From Euryarchaeota archaeon UBA202 (GTDB lineage Archaea > Thermoplasmatota > E2 > UBA202), in NCBI GenBank assembly GCA_002502685.1, contig DAQA01000021.1, positions 1 to 6,371 on the forward strand: a DNA stretch of 6,371 nucleotides, in the 5' to 3' direction. The stretch's first letter is position 1. Every line of letters begins with the position of its first letter. The notes under the pieces were generated by a model. The model was not told the DNA's origin. It worked only from the letters and a program-made list of their open reading frames with translations, and made no database searches. Below are positions 1 through 5,254 of this stretch, one piece after another. The position numbers and the translations under genes are program-made.

Positions 1-119
1 GCTTCTTCAAGACCCCGGTAAAGCCTCAGCCACATGTTTCCTGTGCTCTCTACTACTGCCTTCGCTTCTTTTCCTTCGATAGCTTATAGATAGAAGGCAT
101 AGGCACGGGGATCCGTAAT
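1..119 (-). pseudogene. IS110-like transposase remnant, N-terminal fragment, cut by window edge
   Basis: Reading the minus strand from base 83 to base 1 gives an open stretch containing EGKEAKAVVESTGNMW followed by LRLYRGLEEA. This matches the pattern in the N-terminal DEDD-type domain of IS110-family transposases, where an acidic residue in an E-[SA]-T-G motif is followed by an aromatic residue and a 'LY..LEE.G' helix. In the same frame upstream (119-87) the sequence reads ITDPRAYAFYL, but a TAA at 86-84 separates the two parts. Further upstream the frame has another stop and no credible start, so this looks like a decayed copy rather than a working gene. An overlapping 60-codon frame starting at 189 shows no family resemblance. 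The rest of the element lies left of the window. The family call rests on about 27 residues plus the upstream piece, so it is tentative. Confidence 0.45.
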
Positions 120-360
120 AAATTATAAATTTTCCCTTTTTACAGATAGGAGAACACAATTCTTTTTCCATGATGATGAATATTTCCATAATTTTTTGTT
201 ATCTTTAAAATCGCGTATATCGCCCTAAAATTTTTTAGGAGGGGATTAATAACCATAACGGCAATATCGCCTATACGAGCCTAAAAAGGGCTTTTAACTG
301 CATACCATGAAAATGGAGACAGTGGTGTGGGGCTTCCCCGTCATCCCGTGGTTTGGCAGA

Positions 361-392
361 ACAAAAAATAGTCTTTTTTGCATATTTTTTGT
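361..392. repeat. Perfect 10-bp AT-rich inverted repeat (hairpin)
   Basis: The arms are ACAAAAAATA (361-370) and TATTTTTTGT (383-392), with a 12-base loop containing a further T-run. The arms match perfectly. Its role is unknown; it could be a bidirectional terminator or a leftover from a mobile element, as no live gene ends next to it. Confidence 0.5.
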
Positions 393-636
393 GGTTATTT
401 CATGACATGCTAGGCATAAAAAAAATGTGTGGTACAACCACTCCCTATTACGGACGACAGTTTACTAAAAAAAATACCGAATTTATTTGAGGGGAGTACT
501 TGATTCCATGAAAAGAAGAATATTACTAGGATTTATCCGTGAATCACAAGACCCCAAAAAAATCTCTAATACATGACTATGCCAATTATACTGGATTGCT
601 ATAAATAAAAGAAAATTCTTAAAGGTCCTGTCCATG

Positions 637-646
637 TATATAAAAA
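637..646 (+). promoter_or_regulatory. TATA box, probable promoter of the winged-helix gene
   Basis: The sequence TATATAAAAA is a strong match to an archaeal TATA box. Transcription starting about 25 bases downstream would begin near 665-670, giving a 5' leader of roughly 35 bases before the ATG at 703. There is no clear Shine-Dalgarno sequence in that leader. Confidence 0.45.
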
Positions 647-702
647 TAACTTTAAAAACTTAGATCCTGAGAGCAAAAAAGAAATATAAAGCATTACTAG
701 TC

Positions 703-951
703 ATGAAACCATTGGATGGTTGTATAAATTCTCTTGATGCCCAACTTAAACTTGGCTATGAAAAGCAATCATCTGGTGCCAAAATTTTACTTGAGTTATA
801 CAGAAATGGTTACCTAAAGCGGCGGGAAGTCCCCAAAAACATGTTAACTCAGGGAAAAAAACCTACCGGGGGCCATAAATACTATTATACCCTAACAAAA
901 AAGGGGAAAAAGAAATTAAAATGGATCCGGGCACAGGGATACTATTTATAA
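703..951 (+). CDS. Small winged helix-turn-helix DNA-binding protein
   Basis: This encodes 82 residues, strongly basic in the C-terminal half. Residues 8-23 fit a short helix and turn, residues 24-38 (GAKILLELYRNGYLK) fit a recognition helix, and residues 39-66 fit a two-stranded wing ending in the typical YYYTLTKKGKKKL pattern seen in MarR/PadR-type winged helices. A role as a transcription regulator that binds DNA in the cytoplasm follows from the fold; its targets are unknown and no ligand domain is present. The start is the only ATG in frame after the TAG at 661-663, and no Shine-Dalgarno is evident. It is short for the family, which normally has a full first helix, and the frame upstream (664-702) stays open and reads AKKKYKALLV, so the true protein may once have been longer. 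It stands alone on the plus strand; the next gene is convergent. Confidence 0.6.
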   Translation: MKPLDGCINSLDAQLKLGYEKQSSGAKILLELYRNGYLKRREVPKNMLTQGKKPTGGHKYYYTLTKKGKKKLKWIRAQGYYL

Positions 952-988
952 TAAAAGAGTGGAGGGAAAAGATAAACAGAGGGATGTT

Positions 989-1006
989 CCTGACTTAGAG
1001 TGCCCC
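989..1006 (+). repeat. Short repeat, copy 1 (CCTGACTTAG-AG-TGCCCC)
   Basis: Ten bases CCTGACTTAG, two extra bases, then TGCCCC. The same elements occur at 4228-4243 without the two extra bases. Both lie in intergenic sequence. Function unknown. Confidence 0.35.
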
Positions 1007-1038
1007 ATAACTTCAATATGCCCTCACCTTTTTACATC

Positions 1039-1064
1039 CCACTTTTCTACTAGATGAAAAGTGG
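1039..1064. terminator. Perfect 9-bp hairpin downstream of the winged-helix gene
   Basis: The arms CCACTTTTC (1039-1047) and GAAAAGTGG (1056-1064) are perfectly complementary around an 8-base loop. It lies 88 bases after the winged-helix stop and just after a T-run, between convergent genes, so a role in transcript ending or 3'-end stability is possible. No T-tract follows it directly on the plus strand. Confidence 0.35.
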
Positions 1065-1272
1065 AAGCTTGAAACATCCATTCTTACACACATTTAGGGA
1101 TGGGGGCTAACCATTATCTTTTGTCAATATTCCCAAATTTTTTTATGTCCAGTTTTAGCCATAAGACATCAATCATTAGAGTGTGTAGTGTATTCCACTA
1201 AAATGCGAAGACCAATTCCCAAAAAAAATATCCTCAGGGATGACCAAAATTTATGCACTAATTTATACATCT

Positions 1273-1305
1273 AAAAAAAAGGGCGGCTAACAGAAGAAAA
1301 AAAAA
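1273..1305 (-). terminator. T-tract terminator region for the C25 protease gene
   Basis: Two A-runs on the plus strand (8 A at 1273-1280 and 9 A at 1297-1305) read as long T-tracts for the minus-strand protease transcript, about 100-135 bases past its stop. Archaeal RNA polymerase commonly terminates at such tracts without a hairpin. Confidence 0.4.
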
Positions 1306-1323
1306 GTCATTGCTCCCGTCGAA

Positions 1324-1341
1324 ATTTAGGCTCGAATGTAC
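1324..1341. repeat. CGAAT intergenic repeat, copy 1
   Basis: ATTTAGGCTCGAATGTAC matches 15 of 18 bases of the copy at 5168-5185. About 20 bases after its CGAAT core comes AAGAAATTAA (1353-1362), which is also found about 21 bases after the CGAAT core of copy 2. It lies 67 bases past the protease stop codon. Confidence 0.4.
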
Positions 1342-1407
1342 CTGCCAAAAACAAGAAATTAAGAATGGTGAAGAGAAAAAGTATAGACAGTAAGATATAG
1401 ACGAATT

Positions 1408-3903
1408 TTAGGGATAGCCCCCTATTTTTAGGCTAGGGTCACCAAGGAGAACCCATTGTTGCACGGTTTTCTCATCTATCCAGTCCCATCCAAAATCCGG
1501 CGACCAGGTGCATTCAGGCAGCGTGAATTCCCTAAAATTGGAGATATAACTCGTTAAGGTTTGGCTATAGGCTGTCCCTAAAACATCATGGTTTTTTTCC
1601 CCATATTGCCTAAAAAACTCTGAGGTGATCCATCCATCACCTGCCCCTATGGTGCACCATTCACCTTCCCATCCCCACCCATAGCCTGTGTTACCCATGG
1701 TAGCGATTGCTCCCGTGTGCGGAAGTTTTACTAGGTACCAGCCCCAGCATTCCGGGATCGCTTGGCCATAGGTATACATATGGAGAGGAATCCCTAACAA
1801 ATAAACAGAAAAAAATTCAAGAAACGTGGGGATCAACGAGACACTGAACATACTGTTATGGCATCCGCCAACAACCACAATGGGCAGTTTATCAGTATTT
1901 GATAACTGATTCATGGGGAAAAACGGGGGACTGAAAAACGGGAAATAGGGTTGAACTTGAGAAACAGCAAGTCCACCCACTTGTGCATGTTGTCTATTGC
2001 CCGGAATACCGGGGAAATGATCACCCCACCACCCGGGGCTTCCATGTCCCGAAAAAAACGCAAAGCCAAATCCCTGGCTATATGTCTCAATGACACTAGC
2101 CTGGTCGGTGAATTGTCCATTGGAGGTCCATGCAATTTCTCGTTCAAAATCCTCTGGCATGTAATACAGTGCTCCTCCTCGTCCATGCAATGATTTTTCA
2201 CCGGTGACCCATTCTCCTTCATAATAGGTTTGGGTATGGTTTCTATAGTCCCTAAATACTATCTCTTCATTACTATTTTCTATCCATACGGCGATATTTG
2301 TAAGATTTCCATAGGGCTGGGGATCATATGATTTTCCTCTAATATGCAAGATTCCCTCAACATAGGAAATATTTGCCCACCAGAAGAGATCATTACAATA
2401 GGCTTCACTACCTGTAGGTGTATAGGTAAAGTCCGTGTTTCCCAATATATCCCCTTCTGAAACAGAGACGATTTCTGCTATGGGGGGTGCGGGATAACCA
2501 TCTTGAAGAACAGGATTGAGATGATCATCATGATTAAATGACAAACGTGTTTCTCGTGTTCGATCTAATTTGATGGGGATTGTATCCATGGGGCCCATCT
2601 TACCATCGTCATTGGTACTTTGTGCATAAATGGTGTAATCTCCATCCGGAAGCCCATGGGTATCCCATTGAATATCAAGATCTTCCTGATCCAAAAACCC
2701 GTCTCCCGAAATAACAATCATTTTATGAAACCAGTCAGAGCCATATGATGAGATCTCATAGCTTATGATTTTGTCCACCACATCTTGTACTTCCCCTGTG
2801 TTTCGACACGCTAACCTTCCTAGGGCTACATCGGGATATAGATCCAAAATATCTTCTGGTGGACCTTCTTCATTTGTCCATTCAGCAAAAATACCGTTCC
2901 CATTGGAGTCCCAGTTATCAAACTCACCGTTTTCTTTATAGATATCTGCATAATAAAGATCACACAGGTATCCAGGTTCACCCGAGATAAGATTAGAATA
3001 GCGTACAGGGAGATGCCATCCATCTATTCCATAGTTATCATGATCACGCGGTTTTGCGTAAAGAAGTGATTTTAAACCACCAACCAGTAATACATACTTG
3101 ATCCCCCATGTTTCAAGGGCATCTTTGATGAAATATTTTATTTGCTCTGGTTTATCCACCCCGGGATATTCTTCATAGATTTCTTCCGTTGTTTTAAGAT
3201 ACGTCTTTACATTATGATTGTTTTTGTGGTCTATAAGTTTTTGAAGATCTAATGTAAATGTGACGGGGGCAATGACAACGAGATCATATTCACTTGTTTG
3301 AGGGAACAAATCTATTCCCGGGTTGTCATAAGTAAGTGTGACGGTGGCACTATCAATGACATAAATTTTCCCTGTTGCTGGCATATATCGTAAGGGATAA
3401 AGGTTAATAGTTACAAAGGTGACATGTGTATCAGCAGAGTTTAAACCACACCCCAGATGATAGCTATACCACGAAGAAGGATAAAGATTAGAGCTATTAT
3501 AGATAGCCGTATCTTTCTTGGGAGGAGATACATACCCGTCCATTGGCGATAAGGGAATTGCCGCTGGAGCAGGGAGAATCTCCTTTGAAATGGCCATCTC
3601 TTGCACCCCTAATGGTACAACCTCCATCTTGACGTTTCGAACACCAAAAGGAAGTTCAATTGTCTTGGAAACCCGTGGAAGCATTGGCTCTCCAGGGTTC
3701 ATTATATACAATTCCTCTTGGCCAAGAACAAACCGTACATAATTACCGTCGTCTTCTTTAAGTATCGGTGATGCAAAATCTATTGTCATTTCCTTACATG
3801 TAATTTTTGTATCAACAGTATTATCATTACCATCTATGGATAGTGTACCAATTCCTCCAAGAAGGAATACAGATGCCAATATTATCGATTTTAATTTTTT
3901 CAT
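1408..3903 (-). CDS. Secreted gingipain-like C25 family cysteine protease
   Basis: An 831-residue secreted endopeptidase of clan CD. Residues 1-22 form a signal peptide (KK then a hydrophobic core). Residues about 36-195 resemble the C25 propeptide region, including NPGEPMLP at 69-76. The catalytic domain starts near 205 (YDLVVIAP) and includes YYAD at 317-320, the acidic NWDSNGNGIFAEW segment at 330-342, and PDVALGRL at 357-364. The catalytic histidine is expected at His620 in FFSGHGSPG, and the nucleophile at Cys681 in VVVGGCHNS. The domain closes with LLGDPSLKIGG at 819-829. Between the two catalytic halves, about 402-600 is a long insertion with an FN3/Ig-like start (QWDTHGLPDGDYTIYA). 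No C-terminal sorting domain, membrane helix or PGF-type anchor follows, so the enzyme is probably released or held non-covalently. The start is supported by the signal peptide and the adjacent promoter. Substrate specificity cannot be read from sequence alone. Confidence 0.88.
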   Translation of the reverse strand: MKKLKSIILASVFLLGGIGTLSIDGNDNTVDTKITCKEMTIDFASPILKEDDGNYVRFVLGQEELYIMNPGEPMLPRVSKTIELPFGVRNVKMEVVPLGVQEMAISKEILPAPAAIPLSPMDGYVSPPKKDTAIYNSSNLYPSSWYSYHLGCGLNSADTHVTFVTINLYPLRYMPATGKIYVIDSATVTLTYDNPGIDLFPQTSEYDLVVIAPVTFTLDLQKLIDHKNNHNVKTYLKTTEEIYEEYPGVDKPEQIKYFIKDALETWGIKYVLLVGGLKSLLYAKPRDHDNYGIDGWHLPVRYSNLISGEPGYLCDLYYADIYKENGEFDNWDSNGNGIFAEWTNEEGPPEDILDLYPDVALGRLACRNTGEVQDVVDKIISYEISSYGSDWFHKMIVISGDGFLDQEDLDIQWDTHGLPDGDYTIYAQSTNDDGKMGPMDTIPIKLDRTRETRLSFNHDDHLNPVLQDGYPAPPIAEIVSVSEGDILGNTDFTYTPTGSEAYCNDLFWWANISYVEGILHIRGKSYDPQPYGNLTNIAVWIENSNEEIVFRDYRNHTQTYYEGEWVTGEKSLHGRGGALYYMPEDFEREIAWTSNGQFTDQASVIETYSQGFGFAFFSGHGSPGWWGDHFPGIPGNRQHAQVGGLAVSQVQPYFPFFSPPFFPMNQLSNTDKLPIVVVGGCHNSMFSVSLIPTFLEFFSVYLLGIPLHMYTYGQAIPECWGWYLVKLPHTGAIATMGNTGYGWGWEGEWCTIGAGDGWITSEFFRQYGEKNHDVLGTAYSQTLTSYISNFREFTLPECTWSPDFGWDWIDEKTVQQWVLLGDPSLKIGGYP

Positions 3904-3930
3904 GTTGCCCCCAAAAAAATATTAGTTATC

Positions 3931-3939
3931 TTATATAAA
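3931..3939 (-). promoter_or_regulatory. TATA box of the C25 protease gene; nearly leaderless start
   Basis: On the minus strand the sequence reads TTTATATAA. With the usual 25-27 base spacing, transcription would start near 3908, only about five bases before the ATG at 3903-3901. The bases just before the start (GGGGGCAAC) are not a Shine-Dalgarno, so translation is probably leaderless or nearly so. Confidence 0.55.
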
Positions 3940-4053
3940 AAATTTATCAAAGACCAAAAAAAAATCTCTTCCCATACAGGGTGCTAATATCGCTATTTTA
4001 TCGTTTTTTCCAAAATTTAGGTTTAAAAGAAATGAAAGCCCAATGATCACACG

Positions 4054-4075
4054 GGATCTGGGAACGAATCTGCAC
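4054..4075. repeat. CGAAT intergenic repeat, copy 2
   Basis: This 22-base segment agrees with 5166-5187 at 18 positions, both in the same orientation; the core is ACGAATCT. It is followed by an A-rich run and AAGAAATTAA (4086-4095), as in copy 1. Confidence 0.45.
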
Positions 4076-4080
4076 TTAAT

Positions 4081-4118
4081 AAAAAAAGAAATTAATCACT
4101 AGTGAAAGGAAAAAAAAG
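4081..4118 (-). terminator. T-tract terminator region for the calcium-repeat surface protein gene
   Basis: A-runs at 4081-4087 and 4110-4117 read as T7 and T8 tracts on the minus strand, about 140-180 bases past the stop of the gene ending at 4260. A T-tract termination role is inferred. Confidence 0.35.
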
Positions 4119-4133
4119 GGGAAAGAAAACTTT

Positions 4134-4191
4134 ATCCTGTGCACATGGTGACACACACAGGATCATATCCAAAGATATGGATGGTATCCAT
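4134..4191. repeat. Cluster of overlapping inverted repeats
   Basis: Several perfect dyads overlap here: ATCCTGTG (4134-4141) with CACAGGAT (4156-4163); GGAT/ATCC (4160-4163, 4167-4170); CATATC (4164-4169) with GATATG (4174-4179); and ATGGAT (4177-4182) with ATCCAT (4186-4191), followed on the plus strand by CTTTTTT. The two GGAT-N3-ATCC units repeat. Operator, RNA structure, or mobile-element debris are all possible. Confidence 0.5.
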
Positions 4192-4227
4192 CTTTTTTGA
4201 TAGCCTAGAAAACGCATCACGGTGCCC

Positions 4228-4243
4228 CCTGACTTAGTGCCCC
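4228..4243 (+). repeat. Short repeat, copy 2 (CCTGACTTAGTGCCCC)
   Basis: This matches the copy at 989-1006 except for a two-base deletion. A TGCCCC also stands directly before it (4223-4228), so TGCCCC flanks the core on both sides. It sits 17 bases past the stop codon of the minus-strand gene ending at 4260. Confidence 0.35.
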
Positions 4244-4259
4244 TAGTCTTTATGGCGAT

Positions 4260-5024
4260 TTAAGGTATAATTTTTGTATCAACTGTGGTAATTGTGTACT
4301 CTATTTTTGCATCTTTTTCTGTAAAAAATGTGCTATCATTATTATCCATACTCCCATCTGAACTCCCTTTCATCTCTTTTCCCACATAATTTCCCAAATA
4401 ATAGGTTATTTCCAAAACTTTCCCCATCTCATCTGTGGAAGAATCATCACCATTTATATCCAACAATTCACTTCTCCCCAGCATATTAAGATAAGAAAGT
4501 TCTATCTTCACTGCATGGTAAGCCTTATCATCAGGCACATTAAACACAGGGGTGCTCCAGTTCACTCCCGTTTCTAGATCAATCTCCATTTCCCCGGGGC
4601 CAAATGATGAGACTTCTTGATCATTAATAGAGACCTTTGCAGAGATTGTCCCTGTAGGTTGTCTTCCAATCACAAAGTCTTTTACCCGAATTGTATCAAT
4701 AGCAACCTTAATCCCTGCATCTGCCTCGGGAACAAAATCAAAGACATCTAATATTCCATCATTATCATCATCAGTATCCGCATTATTCCCAATCCCATCC
4801 CCATCAGTATCAATCCACTCTGAGGGATCATGGGGAAAGGCATCTTCATCATTAGGTACTCCGTCCCCATCACTATCATGAGAATTTGAATTAGCAGAGA
4901 AAAGATGTTCCTGTATCCATGGTGCTGCAATTATGATCATAATAATAGCTATTGCCATAATGAATCCAAGGACTAAGATTCGTCCAGATTTGGTCTCAGA
5001 ATTACTCACCGGGCTTTTCTTCAT
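4260..5024 (-). CDS. Membrane-anchored surface protein with thrombospondin type 3-like calcium repeats
   Basis: A 254-residue protein with a short basic cytoplasmic tail (1-14), one hydrophobic anchor (about 15-34, LVLGFIMAIAIIMIIIAAPW), and the remainder probably outside the cell. Residues 50-98 contain two or three aspartate-rich loops, DSDGDGVPNDED and DTDGDGIGN followed by DTDDDNDGILDVFD, typical of thrombospondin type 3 repeats that bind calcium and stiffen linkers. Residues about 104-254 look beta-rich (GIKVAIDTIRVKDF, then ISAKVSIN, then VKIELSYL) and end with a second acidic patch, LLDINGDDSSTDE. This may be a C2-like or Ig-like sandwich, but I do not recognise a family with certainty. 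No enzymatic motif is visible; a binding or scaffold role at the surface is the likely use. The start is fixed by GAGGA six bases upstream. The protease gene lies downstream on the same strand but has its own promoter. Confidence 0.75.
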   Translation of the reverse strand: MKKSPVSNSETKSGRILVLGFIMAIAIIMIIIAAPWIQEHLFSANSNSHDSDGDGVPNDEDAFPHDPSEWIDTDGDGIGNNADTDDDNDGILDVFDFVPEADAGIKVAIDTIRVKDFVIGRQPTGTISAKVSINDQEVSSFGPGEMEIDLETGVNWSTPVFNVPDDKAYHAVKIELSYLNMLGRSELLDINGDDSSTDEMGKVLEITYYLGNYVGKEMKGSSDGSMDNNDSTFFTEKDAKIEYTITTVDTKIIP

Positions 5025-5030
5025 TTTAAA

Positions 5031-5035
5031 TCCTC
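5031..5035 (-). promoter_or_regulatory. Shine-Dalgarno of the surface protein gene
   Basis: On the minus strand GAGGA stands six bases before the ATG (spacer TTTAAA), a good ribosome binding site that decides the start. It contrasts with the protease gene, which appears nearly leaderless. Confidence 0.6.
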
Positions 5036-5086
5036 TTCTAATAATTAATGTTTAATCTGCTTAAAAAAAGTTTGCCAGTGATATTA

Positions 5087-5094
5087 TCTATAAA
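5087..5094 (-). promoter_or_regulatory. TATA-like element of the surface protein gene
   Basis: The minus strand reads TTTATAGA. The usual spacing puts the transcript start near 5064, leaving a leader of about 40 bases that includes the GAGGA site. Confidence 0.35.
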
Positions 5095-5165
5095 GTGGAT
5101 AATGGCACTACTGGGGGCAGGAACTGAAACCGGACATTTTTCTCACTTGAAAGCACCTACCTCCA

Positions 5166-5187
5166 GGATTTTGGCACGAATCTACAC
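5166..5187. repeat. CGAAT intergenic repeat, copy 3
   Basis: This copy shares 18 of 22 bases with 4054-4075 and 15 of 18 with 1324-1341 over the overlapping part. It lies between the two divergent promoters, and its CGAATC is half of an inverted pair with GATTCG at 5200-5205. Confidence 0.45.
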
Positions 5188-5212
5188 GTCAAAAATATTG
5201 ATTCGATAACAA

Positions 5213-5220
5213 GCTTTATC
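5213..5220 (+). promoter_or_regulatory. Weak TATA-like element of the hydrolase gene
   Basis: GCTTTATC is a moderate TATA match that would place the transcript start near 5244, about ten bases before the ATG at 5255. An alternative is TGTATACT at 5221-5228, which would make the transcript leaderless. Confidence 0.3.
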
Positions 5221-5232
5221 TGTATACTATGT

Positions 5233-5249
5233 TTTCTAGGCCTTAGAAA
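5233..5249. repeat. 17-base dyad next to the hydrolase start codon
   Basis: TTTCTAGGCCTTAGAAA is symmetric around its central C at seven of eight pairs, with a G/T at the eighth; AGGCCT inside it is itself a palindrome. It ends five bases before the ATG and overlaps the expected transcript start, a position suited to a repressor operator. Confidence 0.35.
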
Positions 5250-5254
5250 GAAAA

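Larger units (their letters stand above)
190..702. other. Gene-poor region left of the winged-helix gene
   Basis: No convincing gene is visible. The stretch holds an imperfect direct repeat (212-230 and 268-285, both ending in CTAAAA), a small palindrome around 224-239 with CCTAAAA/TTTTAGG arms, a somewhat GC-richer patch at 310-360, the AT hairpin at 361-392, a small GTGGT/ACCAC hairpin at 429-441, and the promoter at 637-646. A 22-codon frame at 508-576 follows a purine-rich GAGGGGAG, and it is in the same frame as the gene starting at 703, with two stops between. The area may be decayed mobile-element or gene sequence. Confidence 0.5.
952..1407. other. Intergenic region between the convergent winged-helix and protease genes
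   Basis: I see no gene here. It contains a T-run at 1027-1033 that could end the winged-helix transcript, the hairpin at 1039-1064, one copy of the CCTGACTTAG/TGCCCC repeat (989-1006), A-tracts that read as T-tracts for the protease transcript (1273-1305), and one copy of the CGAAT intergenic repeat (1324-1341, with a related tail to 1362). Confidence 0.55.
3904..4259. other. Palindrome-rich intergenic region upstream of the protease
   Basis: No gene is seen. From the protease side outward it has the TATA box at 3931-3939, copy 2 of the CGAAT repeat (4054-4075), A-rich tracts acting as T-tracts for the minus strand (4081-4118), a dense cluster of overlapping inverted repeats (4134-4191), and copy 2 of the CCTGACTTAG repeat (4228-4243). 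Confidence 0.55.
5025..5254. promoter_or_regulatory. Divergent promoter region between surface protein and hydrolase
   Basis: This 230-base gap must contain the start signals for both divergent genes. It holds a TATA-like element for each direction, copy 3 of the CGAAT repeat, a CGAATC/GATTCG inverted pair (5177-5182 and 5200-5205), and a 17-base dyad next to the hydrolase start. Shared control of the two genes is possible but not shown. Confidence 0.45.

Noticed and set aside
7..189. 60-codon minus-strand frame with a start at 189
   Set aside because: Its sequence looks like no protein family, and an overlapping frame carries a transposase motif instead, so the frame is most likely accidental.
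307..405. 32-residue plus-strand frame (MKMETVVWGFPVIPW...)
   Set aside because: It is short, has no convincing ribosome site or promoter, and resembles nothing I recognise; the GC-richer patch may be a gene relic.
1911..2222. Overlapping frames of 80-103 codons on both strands inside the protease gene
   Set aside because: They lie wholly within the strongly supported C25 reading frame and show no domain or signal.
2826..3023. 65-codon minus-strand frame within the protease gene
   Set aside because: It is an alternate-frame reading of the conserved catalytic region.
3518..3742. 74-codon plus-strand frame opposite the protease propeptide
   Set aside because: It is the antisense of conserved coding sequence, with no promoter or recognisable product.
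4748..4930. Methionine- and isoleucine-rich 60-codon frame in the surface protein gene
   Set aside because: Its composition is a by-product of the aspartate-rich calcium repeats read in another frame.
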